A stretch of DNA of 64,000 nucleotides from Sinisalibacter aestuarii. GTDB lineage: Bacteria; Pseudomonadota; Alphaproteobacteria; Rhodobacterales; Rhodobacteraceae. Position 1 is the first letter of the stretch. Each line of letters starts with the position of its first letter. The notes below the pieces were generated by a model. That model saw nothing but the letters and a program-made list of their open reading frames with translations. It did no database searches and had not been told where the DNA came from. A program made the position numbers and the translations under genes. This document shows, one piece after another, positions 56,853 through 64,000 of the stretch. Location: NCBI RefSeq assembly GCF_027923545.1, contig NZ_BROH01000010.1:91208-155207 (forward strand), read 5' to 3'.

Positions 56853-58898
56853 TCAGACGTCCTTCATCAACCGAAGCGCATCGTAGATCGCGGCATGAGT
56901 GTTGCGCGCGCTGACGGCGTCGCCAATGCGGAACAGCTTGAAACCACCCTCAGAATTCGTCACCACATCCTGCGGTCGGCCGGCGATCAGCGCGTCGTAG
57001 TCGACCTCGCCGAGGTTCGACGACAGCGGCTTCAGCTCGAAGTAGAGTTCGTCCATCGGCATGGTGCCGTAGTTCACCACCACCCGGTCGTAGGTCTTTT
57101 CCTCCGTGAAATCGCTGTAATCCGTCCCGATCGTGGCTTTCAGGCGGTTGCCATCCTTTGCCACGTCCTTAAGGCGACGGGTGACGGTGAAGGTCACATC
57201 CTTGTCCTGCAAGGCCCGCATGTAGGGCACGAGGTTCATCGCCATGATATCGGGGGCGAAGGTGCGGTCGGGGGTCATCACTTCGACCTTCGCGCCCGCA
57301 TTCGCAGCAATCTCGGCCGCCATCAGACCGGGATGATCGCCCGCCTCGTCGTAGATCAGCACCTCGTGCCCCGGCTTCACATCGCCCGAGATCAGATCCC
57401 AGGCCGAAACCACGTTTGCCGCCTCCTTGCCGCGCTCGAACAACTCAAGGTTCGGCAGACCGCCGGTCGCCACGATCACCACATCGGGGGCAAGCGCTGT
57501 CACGTCATCGGCCTCGGCCCAGGTGTTGAAGCGGAACTCGACGTCGCGGGCGGCGCATTGGGACATGCGCCAGGCGATAATCGAGATCATCTCTCGCCGG
57601 CGGGGGTTCAGCGCGGTCAGCCGCACCTGGCCGCCGGGGTCCGGCTGGGCCTCGAACACCATCACGTCATGGCCGCGTTCCGCCGCGACCCGCGCAGCCT
57701 CGAGCCCGGCGGGGCCGGCGCCGACGACGACGACCTTCTTGCGCTCGGTCGCGGGTGCGATGGTATGCGGCATGGTCAATTCGCGCCCGGTCGCCGGGTT
57801 GTGGATGCACAGCGCCTCGCCGGCCGCGTAGATGCGATCGAGGCAGAAGGTGGCGCCGACGCAGGGGCGAATGTCGTCTTCGCGCCCCTCCATGATCTTC
57901 TTCACGATATGCGGGTCGGCCATGTGGGCGCGGGTCATCCCCACCATATCCAGAAGCCCGGCCTGAATCGCGTGACGCGCGGTGGCGACATCCGGGATCT
58001 TGGCCGCGTGGAAGGTGGGCATGCCTGTCGCCGCCTTCACAGCCCCGGCGAAGTCCAGATGCGGCGCGTTCGGCATCCCCTGTACCGGGATCACGTCGGT
58101 CATCGCGGGATCGGTGTGGATGCGGCCCCGGATCACATTGAGGAAATCCACCATGCCGGTCGCTGCCAGCCGTTTCGAGATTTCCAGCCCCTCCTCGGGT
58201 GTGATACCGCCCGCCTCGGCCTCGTCTGCGGTATAGCGCAGGCCGACGATGAACTCGTCGCCCACCCGCTTACGGATCCCCCGCAGCACGTCGAGCAGCA
58301 GCTTCATGCGACTGTCGAGGTTCTGCCCGCCGTAGGGGCCATCGAGGTCGTTGGTCAGCGGCGACCAGAACTGGTCGAGCAGGTGACCGTAGACCTGCAG
58401 CTCCACCCCGTCCATGCCGCCCGCCTTCATCCGCTCGGTCGCGTCGGCAAAATCGGTGATGATCCGGGCGATGTCCCAGTCCTCGGCCAGCTTCGGGAAG
58501 GACTTGTGCGCCGGTTCGCGGTGCTTCGATGACGAGACCGACGGGAGCCAGTCGCCCTTGGCCCAACCGGTTCGGCGACCGAGATGTGTCAGCTGGATCA
58601 TCACGGCGCAGCCGTGATCGTGGCAGGCATCGGTAAGATTCCTGATCCACGGAACGACCTCATCCCTGTAGGCCAGCACGTTGTTGAACACCGGCGGGCT
58701 GTCCTTCGAAACCGCGGCCGAGCCCGCCGTCATCGTCAGCGCCACCCCTGCCTTCGCGCGCTCCGCGTGATAGGCCGCGTAGCGCTCTTTCGGCATGCCG
58801 TCCTCAGGATAGGCGGGTTCGTGGCTCGTCGTCATGATACGGTTGCGAAGCGTCAGGTGTTTGAGCCGGTAAGGCTGCAGAAGCGGATCATCGGACAT
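56853..58898 (-). CDS. N-methylproline demethylase-like iron-sulfur flavoprotein
   Basis: 681 residues from ATG 58898 (MSDDPLLQPYRLKHLTLRNR), with GGGAG upstream. It has the same layout as its neighbour: OYE-type barrel (TTSHEPAYPEDGMPKERYAA; GGMDGVELQVYGHLLDQFWS), cluster region, and FAD/NAD domain (KVVVVGAGPAGLEAARVAAE). The cluster motif is CVGATFCLDRIYAAGEALC, in which Ala replaces the second Cys and the spacing is one residue shorter. I recall this pattern from StcD/N-methylproline demethylase proteins. The predicted role is oxidative removal of an N-methyl group, for example in stachydrine breakdown. It sits 273 bp upstream of the paralogue and divergent from a TetR gene. Confidence 0.85.
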   Translation of the reverse strand: MSDDPLLQPYRLKHLTLRNRIMTTSHEPAYPEDGMPKERYAAYHAERAKAGVALTMTAGSAAVSKDSPPVFNNVLAYRDEVVPWIRNLTDACHDHGCAVMIQLTHLGRRTGWAKGDWLPSVSSSKHREPAHKSFPKLAEDWDIARIITDFADATERMKAGGMDGVELQVYGHLLDQFWSPLTNDLDGPYGGQNLDSRMKLLLDVLRGIRKRVGDEFIVGLRYTADEAEAGGITPEEGLEISKRLAATGMVDFLNVIRGRIHTDPAMTDVIPVQGMPNAPHLDFAGAVKAATGMPTFHAAKIPDVATARHAIQAGLLDMVGMTRAHMADPHIVKKIMEGREDDIRPCVGATFCLDRIYAAGEALCIHNPATGRELTMPHTIAPATERKKVVVVGAGPAGLEAARVAAERGHDVMVFEAQPDPGGQVRLTALNPRRREMISIIAWRMSQCAARDVEFRFNTWAEADDVTALAPDVVIVATGGLPNLELFERGKEAANVVSAWDLISGDVKPGHEVLIYDEAGDHPGLMAAEIAANAGAKVEVMTPDRTFAPDIMAMNLVPYMRALQDKDVTFTVTRRLKDVAKDGNRLKATIGTDYSDFTEEKTYDRVVVNYGTMPMDELYFELKPLSSNLGEVDYDALIAGRPQDVVTNSEGGFKLFRIGDAVSARNTHAAIYDALRLMKDV

Positions 58899-59012
58899 TG
58901 CGGGACTCCCTGTAGCTTCGCCAAGATTTCCAAAATGTTCATTTATGTCAAGCTGCAGTTCATGAGTGATCATTTCCTTGCCTGCCGCCGGTCAACCGGG
59001 TAGGGTCGCGCC

Positions 59013-59726
59013 ATGCACGACGAAGGCGCAACCCCGAGACCCGAAAAGACCAGTGGCTGGCGCGGCTCGCGCGAGCTGTGGCTCGAAGCGGCCAGGGAGG
59101 CCTTCATCGAAAGCGGAGTGGAGGCGGTGAAAATTCAGCCGTTGGCAAGCCGGCTGGGGATTGCGCGCACCAGCTTCTACTGGTTCTTCAAGGACCGAGC
59201 AGCCCTGCTGGAGGCCCTGCTGGAGATCTGGGACGAGGACAACACCCGCAGCCTGATCGCCGCGACGCAAAGCTATGCCGAGACGATCCAGGAAGCCGTG
59301 CTCAACCTGATCGGCGTCTTCCTGGACGACGGGCCGTTCGGGGCCCGCTTCGACCTTGCGGTGCGCGGGTGGGCGCACCAGTCTGAGAAGGTGGCGGCCC
59401 GGGTGAACCCGGCGGACGCAGCGCGGCTGGACGCGATCCGAGCGATGTTCCTGCGCTTCGGCTACGAAGCGACCGAGGCCGACGTGCGGGCGCGGACCGT
59501 CTACCTCGTCCAGATCGGCTATATCTCGATGCAGGTGATCGAGACCACCGAGACCCGGATGGCGCGCATCCCCGATTATGTGAAAACCTTCACCGGCGCC
59601 ACGCCGACGGGGGCCGAGATGCGGCGCTTCGCCGCGGCGCGCGGAATGGGGGACGATACCGCTCAGGAGGACGGCAGCCAGTCATCGACCGACCGCGCGC
59701 GTCCCGAGGTATCGGGTGCGGCTTGA
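59013..59726 (+). CDS. TetR-family transcriptional regulator
   Basis: 237 residues. The helix-turn-helix is SRELWLEAAREAFIESGVEA followed by VKIQPLASRLGIARTSFYWF (recognition helix RTSFYWFFKD). The ligand domain contains FGARFDLAVRGWAHQSEKVA. It is divergent from the N-methylproline demethylase-like gene (114-bp gap) and likely represses it. The 58899-59012 gap contains TTGACA on the minus strand near 58945, a possible -35 element for the flavoprotein gene. Confidence 0.92.
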   Translation: MHDEGATPRPEKTSGWRGSRELWLEAAREAFIESGVEAVKIQPLASRLGIARTSFYWFFKDRAALLEALLEIWDEDNTRSLIAATQSYAETIQEAVLNLIGVFLDDGPFGARFDLAVRGWAHQSEKVAARVNPADAARLDAIRAMFLRFGYEATEADVRARTVYLVQIGYISMQVIETTETRMARIPDYVKTFTGATPTGAEMRRFAAARGMGDDTAQEDGSQSSTDRARPEVSGAA

Positions 59727-59777
59727 CGTAGAAATCCCCGGGCCTCCCGAGCCGGTCGTGTAATCACCACCGCGGGC

Positions 59778-59965
59778 AGTGGCGCAACCTCGAAGCCGTC
59801 ATATATGTCGCCCTCGAATGCGTCGACTGGCTCGACCACCGCCACCTGCCTGAGCCGATCGGGAAAATGTCACCGGAAGAAGCGGAGGCCAACCTCTACG
59901 CAGCTCTGAAGACAGACGGCATTGCCGCGTATCGGCCCGGCCGTGGCGGCAAAAGAAGAAGATAA
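59778..59965 (+). mobile_element. C-terminal scrap of an IS3-family OrfB transposase
   Basis: The plus strand reads WRNLEAVIYVALECVDWLDH then RHLPEPIGKMSPEEAEANLY and stops at TAA near 59965. This matches the C-terminal part of IS3-type OrfB after the last catalytic residue. Nothing of the rest remains. It marks the left border of the recombinase cassette. Confidence 0.8.
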
Positions 59966-60170
59966 GAAGAACAAACGGCAGGATGTCTTGGACAGACTGG
60001 AGCGCATGGGCGTGCCAATTCCAAAAGACTCCAAATTGCGCAATTGGCGCCCCTCTGGACTGGACTTCGCGCGCGACACGAGCGTCACTGGTTCCAAGCC
60101 CGGTCGGACCCCGGGCGCATCTCGGTACCAGGGCCAGCCTTCTTCTGGCCCGGAAAACCGAGGAGCCAAC

Positions 60171-60416
60171 ATGTCCAAATCCACATCGACACCCCCGCGC
60201 GAGACCAAGACCGCAATCTTGCGCAAACTGTTGAGCCGCAAGGCCGGCGCCGATCTCGACGCCCTGCAATCCGCCACCGGCTGGCAGCCGCATTCCGTCC
60301 GGGCGGCGATGAGCGGTCTCAGGAAGGCCGGATACACCATTGACCGCGCGGATCCTGCCAAAACCAGCAGCGGCGCCGTCTACCGCATCACCAGCGGTCC
60401 GGAGAGCGCGACATGA
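60171..60416 (+). CDS. DUF3489 domain protein
   Basis: 81 residues from ATG 60171 (MSKSTSTPPRETKTAILRKL), preceded by GAGGAG. A small winged-helix-like domain: GADLDALQSATGWQPHSVRA, then AMSGLRKAGYTIDRADPAKT. DUF3489 proteins are of unknown function and habitually precede DUF2924 and a serine recombinase in alphaproteobacterial mobile elements; a directionality or control role is my inference. The frame is open upstream to 59922 and contains VLDRLERMGVPIPKDSKLRN, perhaps a separate remnant. The stop overlaps the next start (ATGA). Confidence 0.85.
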   Translation: MSKSTSTPPRETKTAILRKLLSRKAGADLDALQSATGWQPHSVRAAMSGLRKAGYTIDRADPAKTSSGAVYRITSGPESAT

Positions 60417-60817
60417 AGCTCTGCCTGGCCGAGATCGAGACTATGGACCGGGCGGCGCTGATCGCGGCATGGGACGTGGTCTTCGGCACACCCGTCCCGA
60501 AACGCCTCAGCAGCCCGTTCCTGCGCCGGTACCTGGCCTTCGAGATGCAGGCCCGGGAATCTGGCGGGTTGCCAAAGGGCTTCGTCGGCAAGCTGCAGAA
60601 AGCGGTCCGCGACGACCGGGGCACCACCAGCCCCGCCCTGAAGCCAGGAGGGCGCCTGATCCGGGAATGGAATGGCGTGACCCATGTGGTCGATGTCATC
60701 GACGGTGGCTTCGTCTGGAATGGTCAGCGTTATGCGTCGCTGTCGCCGATCGCCCGGGCCATCACCGGGGCCCGGTGGTCCGGGCCGCGCTTCTTCGGGC
60801 TGAAGCGGACGACCTGA
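60413..60817 (+). CDS. DUF2924 domain protein
   Basis: 134 residues. AEIETMDRAALIAAWDVVFG, LRRYLAFEMQARESGGLP and REWNGVTHVVDVIDGGFVWN then GQRYASLSPIARAITGARWS are typical of DUF2924, a small protein of unknown function encoded immediately upstream of serine recombinases. The start overlaps the DUF3489 stop (60413-60416) and the stop is 2 bp before the recombinase ATG, so all three are one operon. Confidence 0.9.
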   Translation: MKLCLAEIETMDRAALIAAWDVVFGTPVPKRLSSPFLRRYLAFEMQARESGGLPKGFVGKLQKAVRDDRGTTSPALKPGGRLIREWNGVTHVVDVIDGGFVWNGQRYASLSPIARAITGARWSGPRFFGLKRTT

Positions 60818-60819
60818 AC

Positions 60820-62514
60820 ATGACCAAATCCCGGATCCGCTGCGCGATTTACACCCGCAAGTCCTCTGATGAGGGACTCGACCAGGACTTCAACTCGCTC
60901 GACGCGCAAGCAGTGGCCTGTGCCGCCTATATCGCCAGCCAGCGGCACGAGGGCTGGGTTGCGGGCAAGGCCCGGTACGACGATGGTGGCATATCAGGCG
61001 GAACACTTGACCGGCCCGCCTTGCAGCGTCTTGTCGCCGACATCGACGCGGGGCACGTGCAGATGGTGGTGGTCTACAAGATCGACCGCCTGACCCGCTC
61101 GCTTGCCGACTTTGCCAAGCTGGTCGAGCGCTTCGATGCCGCCGGTTGTTCCTTCGTCTCAGTCACCCAAGCCTTCAACACGGCCTCGTCGATGGGGCGG
61201 TTGACGCTCAACGTGCTCTTATCCTTCGCCCAGTTCGAGCGGGAGGTCACGGCCGAACGGATCCGGGACAAGATCGCCGCCTCCAAGAAGAAGGGGCTCT
61301 GGATGGGTGGGGTACCACCGCTCGGGTACGATCCGCATCCAGATCCCAAAACCCGCGGCCTCGTCGTCAACGCCGAAGAAGCGGAAACAGTACGGACGAT
61401 CTTCACCCTCTATGATGAACGCTGCTGCCTGAACGCTGTCATGCGCCGGGCAAATGAAATCGGGCTACGCTCGAAGCAGCACCGCTTCAAATCCGGGCGG
61501 GTCCAGGGCGGCAATCTATTCTCTCGCGGCCAGATCTATGCACTGCTGCGGAACCCGTTCTACATCGGAAAGATCCGTCATAAGACGCAGATCTGGGATG
61601 GGCAGCATGAACCCATTCTCGATGAAGCGGTTTGGCAGCGGATCCAGGAAAAGCTGGCGGCTGCCGGTGCACGACCGCGGCGCCGTAAGGGTCCAGCAGA
61701 CCGTCCCGGCACGACCCGCGTTGCTCCGCTGATGGGCAAGCTGCGCGATGACATCGGTGATCGGCTGACCCCGACGCATACACGGCGTCATGGCCGGCAG
61801 ATCCGTTATTATGTCTCGAACCGGTTGATCACGGGCGGAACTGATCCTCAGGGTTGGCGGCTCTCGGCTCAGGCGCTGGAGCAGGCCGTGACGGACGTAA
61901 TCAGTCGGCACCTCGTCGCTCTCGCCCGCGAGCACCGGATCTGCGCCGGGGCTGACCTGCAGCAAGGCAACGCCGTCAGGGACAGGGTGCGCCACCTGGC
62001 CGATCGGCTCTGTGACGGCACAACCGATCTGCTCGCCGCAATCCTGGCCGACGGGTGCATCGAGAAGCACCGCATGGTTCTCTCGCTCCATGCCAAGACG
62101 CTCGCCAAAGCACTCGATCTCCATCCGAACGCGATCGATCTGTCAGCCCTCTCGATCGAGGCGCCCTTCGCTCTGCGCCGTCGGGGCGTGGAAGGCAAGA
62201 TCATCGTCGGGGACCGCGCGCCGCAGCCTGATCGCACCCTGCTGCGCGCCATCTCGCAGGCCCATGCCTGGGTGGCCGATCTGAGCGGAGGCAAGCCCCT
62301 CGGCGAGATTGCCGCCGCAACACGGCATTCCGAATCCTACATCCGCACCCGGGCGCAACTGGCCTTCCTCGCGCCCGCAATCCAGTCCGCCATCCTCGAG
62401 GGGCGCCAGCCAGCCGACCTGACGCTCGAACGGATCATCCGCAAACCAGTTCCGCTGGACTGGGACGCGCAGGCCAGGGTGTACGGGTTCGCGCAAGATC
62501 CGCGACATCCCTGA
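60820..62514 (+). CDS. Large serine recombinase
   Basis: 564 residues from ATG 60820 (MTKSRIRCAIYTRKSSDEGL). The resolvase catalytic domain has the nucleophile S15 in YTRKSS, the conserved arginines in YKIDRLTRSLADFAKLVERF and FAQFEREVTAERIRDKI. A recombinase domain (LGYDPHPDPKTRG; IYALLRNPFYIGKIRHKTQI) follows. The protein continues with a less conserved C-terminal region with a possible HTH (EIAAATRHSESYIRTRAQLA). It catalyses site-specific integration or excision. An upstream frame to 60340 overlaps DUF2924 and is not used. Confidence 0.93.
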   Translation: MTKSRIRCAIYTRKSSDEGLDQDFNSLDAQAVACAAYIASQRHEGWVAGKARYDDGGISGGTLDRPALQRLVADIDAGHVQMVVVYKIDRLTRSLADFAKLVERFDAAGCSFVSVTQAFNTASSMGRLTLNVLLSFAQFEREVTAERIRDKIAASKKKGLWMGGVPPLGYDPHPDPKTRGLVVNAEEAETVRTIFTLYDERCCLNAVMRRANEIGLRSKQHRFKSGRVQGGNLFSRGQIYALLRNPFYIGKIRHKTQIWDGQHEPILDEAVWQRIQEKLAAAGARPRRRKGPADRPGTTRVAPLMGKLRDDIGDRLTPTHTRRHGRQIRYYVSNRLITGGTDPQGWRLSAQALEQAVTDVISRHLVALAREHRICAGADLQQGNAVRDRVRHLADRLCDGTTDLLAAILADGCIEKHRMVLSLHAKTLAKALDLHPNAIDLSALSIEAPFALRRRGVEGKIIVGDRAPQPDRTLLRAISQAHAWVADLSGGKPLGEIAAATRHSESYIRTRAQLAFLAPAIQSAILEGRQPADLTLERIIRKPVPLDWDAQARVYGFAQDPRHP

Positions 62515-62865
62515 TCTGCGCGCGGGGTCCCCTGTTCCTGCGGAAAACTTCCCTGATAATCGCGAAAATGTTCCCTGTTAATTCGCGCAGGGAATTCGAC
62601 TGCAAGTTGCTGATAACGCACGCGGATTCTCGACGGAAATCAGGGTCAGAGGCCGGATTCCGGGAAAATTCCCTGCAAATTCCCTGTTAGCAGGGAAATC
62701 CGGGCCCAACCGAAGCGCGCGATGCTGCCCCCGGAGACGGCGCCGGGAAATCGGGTTGATACAGGGATGGGTGGTCGTCTCTCTCGCGGATAGCCCTCGC
62801 CAACCCCGCGGAAAATCGGGGGAAAACAGGGAAAGATCGACTGCGCTGACAGAGACAGGGGTGGG
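62515..62865. repeat. Interval dense in TTCCCTG/CAGGGAA repeats
   Basis: No gene. The heptamer TTCCCTG recurs (near 62547, 62569, 62668 and 62679) and its complement CAGGGAA occurs near 62586, 62692 and 62827, several followed by short AT-rich tails (TTCCCTGTTAA, TTCCCTGTTAG). Parts can pair, e.g. TTCCCTGTTAGCAGGGAA at 62679-62696. The zone lies directly between the recombinase and the tRNA gene. Confidence 0.7.
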
Positions 62866-62955
62866 TGGCGGAGACGAAGGGATTCGAACCCTCGAGACAG
62901 TTTCCCGTCTACTCCCTTAGCAGGGGAGCGCCTTCGACCACTCGGCCACGTCTCC
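62866..62955 (-). tRNA. tRNA-Ser (anticodon GCU), CCA encoded
   Basis: The minus strand gives a class II tRNA: acceptor arms GGAGACG and CGTCTCC, discriminator G then CCA, anticodon stem CTCCC/GGGAG with loop CTGCTAA (anticodon GCT), a long variable arm, and T-arm GAGGGTTCGAATCCCTT. It reads AGC/AGU codons. tRNA genes are common attachment sites, but no duplicated 3' end is visible inside the window. Confidence 0.97.
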
Positions 62956-63337
62956 GCCGGTGTAAGTAGTTGATTTGAAAATTGTTATCAACCGGCCTTT
63001 TGAAGGTTATTCAAAAACCTGTGCGGCAATGCCGCACAGCTTTGTACACCTACGTTGAAATCACGCGCTTTTTGCGGCCGATTCCAATCAGGATTTGTGG
63101 TCAAGACCTACGAATTGTTGCCGCATTCGAAGGTCCAGACGAACGCAAGTCCGTGGCCAACCAAACGCATGTCCAGGTCCGCAGTGGCGGGAGTGCCCAC
63201 ATTGTCGCGCATCCGCAGCGGCGAGGAGCCCGCTCCGCACCCGCTCAGCCGCACGCCCGGAACTACTTGGACCGTGGCCCCATCTGTGTTTTTTCCACCA
63301 GACACAATACCTCTTGATCTGGCAAAGTCCGATCATT
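62956..63337. other. Gene-free interval with a palindrome
   Basis: 382 bp between the tRNA and the XRE gene. It holds the promoter side of the tRNA (AT-rich, 62965-63020) and the palindrome at 63020-63038. Short open frames here have no recognisable product. Confidence 0.45.
63020..63038. repeat. 19-bp perfect palindrome
   Basis: TGTGCGGCA, A, TGCCGCACA. It could be an operator for a dimeric regulator, a recombination site or a short hairpin; no T-run follows. Confidence 0.75.
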
Positions 63338-63925
63338 CTATCCGGAAACCTTCCCCGACATTTCCGACCCTAGCAATGCAATCACTTTGGACGCAGTTTC
63401 AAGCGACACAGTTACATTTACCTCTAGCCGTGCCACGCTCATGCTTCCGTCAACGAGCGTCATGTGAACGCCCGACGCTTCGCCCGTGCTCTCAGCCCGG
63501 CGCAGAACCAAGTCCGGCGCCAGTTCTTCGATTGTCACGTCGAACACTTTGACCAGCAGGTCGAGCGTTTCCCGCTCGGGCGTCGCCCTGCCGCGTTCAT
63601 AGGCCGAAATCCGGTCGCGGTTCTTGGCCACGGTATATCCCCGGCTGTCCTCAACCGACCCCCACATCTGTCGGGCCAGTTCACTTTGCGACCAGCCCTT
63701 CGCCCGCCGCGCTTGATACAGGCACTCTTTGAAAGAAGCGGCCAAAGAATACGACTTCAATTCAGACTGGTCGTTCACGCACATCTCCGCCGTCCACTTT
63801 GGCACCGCGCCATGCTTCGCCGCTGAAACCTGTTCCGTCCCACCCCTTCCGTCAATCACCTCAAGGCTCGAAGTAGGCCGTGGACCCATAAACCTGCTTC
63901 CCTTCGCGTTCAGGCGGTGATTCAC
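63338..63925 (-). CDS. XRE-family helix-turn-helix regulator
   Basis: Up to 195 residues; ATG 63784 (MCVNDQSELKSYSLAASF, with GGCGGAG upstream) would give 148 and is plausible, as the first 47 residues show no domain. The HTH is KECLYQARRAKGWSQSELAR then NRDRISAYERGRATPERETL (Cro/C1 type). The C-terminal part (VHMTLVDGSMSVARLEVNVT) is unknown. Such regulators often accompany integrated elements. Confidence 0.8.
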   Translation of the reverse strand: MNHRLNAKGSRFMGPRPTSSLEVIDGRGGTEQVSAAKHGAVPKWTAEMCVNDQSELKSYSLAASFKECLYQARRAKGWSQSELARQMWGSVEDSRGYTVAKNRDRISAYERGRATPERETLDLLVKVFDVTIEELAPDLVLRRAESTGEASGVHMTLVDGSMSVARLEVNVTVSLETASKVIALLGSEMSGKVSG

Positions 63926-63951
63926 TGGTCCTGCCGACGGGGAGGACAGCC

Positions 63952-64000
63952 ATGCGCCGACGTTACGATCTCACCGAGCACGAATGGTCGATCATTCAGC
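63952..64000 (+). CDS. IS5-family transposase, N-terminal fragment cut by the window end
   Basis: ATG 63952 after GGGGAGGA opens MRRRYDLTEHEWSIIQ, the characteristic start of IS5-family (IS427-like) transposases, and runs off the window. The left end of the insertion sequence should lie between 63926 and 63951. Confidence 0.8.
   Translation, partial: MRRRYDLTEHEWSIIQ

Noticed and set aside
54951..58532. Long plus-strand frames (552 and 635 codons) opposite the two flavoproteins
   Set aside because: Antisense shadows of GC-rich genes; no recognisable protein features.
62866..62955. tRNA-Ser as proven attachment site of the recombinase cassette
   Set aside because: No duplicated tRNA 3' end is visible in the window and serine recombinases do not usually favour tRNAs; adjacency alone is not evidence.
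63088..63336. Short open frames between tRNA-Ser and the XRE gene
   Set aside because: Overlapping frames on both strands, no ribosome site and no recognisable product.

Overview
The window looks like chromosomal DNA of a GC-rich alphaproteobacterium, most likely a Rhodobacterales (Roseobacter-group) species. The reasons are the composition, the complete bhcRABCD beta-hydroxyaspartate cycle operon, the MttB-like/old-yellow-enzyme demethylase cluster and the typical DUF3489-DUF2924-serine recombinase cassette. Assignments come from reading the translations and recalling families; no database search was run.

Region 1 (1-14.2 kb) is a glyoxylate/C4 metabolism block: the end of an NCS2 purine/xanthine permease, a malic enzyme fused to a phosphotransacetylase-like domain, bhcD-bhcC-bhcB-bhcA on the minus strand with divergent bhcR, a ureidoglycine aminohydrolase (purine breakdown, which yields glyoxylate) and malate synthase G. 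Glyoxylate can therefore be made nearby and consumed by two routes. The block ends with an unusual protein fusing an AttH/CrtC-like hydratase domain to a polyprenyl synthase.

Region 2 (14.5-20 kb) holds GDP-fucose synthesis (fcl, gmd), a NusG/RfaH-like antiterminator, fragments of a dead IS3 element and a dead second gmd, a family 2 glycosyltransferase and an orphan winged-helix regulator with a degenerate receiver domain. Region 3 (20.6-25.5 kb) is one large secreted protein: an animal-type haem peroxidase followed by RTX calcium-binding repeats. A dead IS3 element follows.

Region 4 (26.7-47.1 kb) is an exopolysaccharide locus. The minus strand carries ten genes: acyltransferase, three glycosyltransferases, three sulfotransferases, an FkbM methyltransferase, a Wzy-like polymerase and a Wzx-like flippase. 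Then come a galU pseudogene, an EPS-associated MarR-like regulator, an IS3 scrap and a broken tyrosine-kinase fragment. The plus strand then carries the initiating sugar transferase, the Wzc-like tyrosine autokinase, a PPP-type phosphatase and the Wza-like export lipoprotein. The expected product is a sulfated, probably fucose-containing polysaccharide. A NarL-type two-component pair follows.

Region 5 (50-59.7 kb) has a broken IS66 transposase, then a non-pyrrolysine MttB-family methyltransferase, a divergent LysR regulator, two TMADH/OYE-type iron-sulfur flavoproteins and a TetR regulator: probably catabolism of an N-methylated amine or betaine. Region 6 (59.8-64 kb) is a mobile-element border: an IS3 scrap, DUF3489, DUF2924, a large serine recombinase, a zone rich in TTCCCTG repeats, tRNA-Ser(GCU), an XRE regulator and the start of an IS5-type transposase cut by the window edge.
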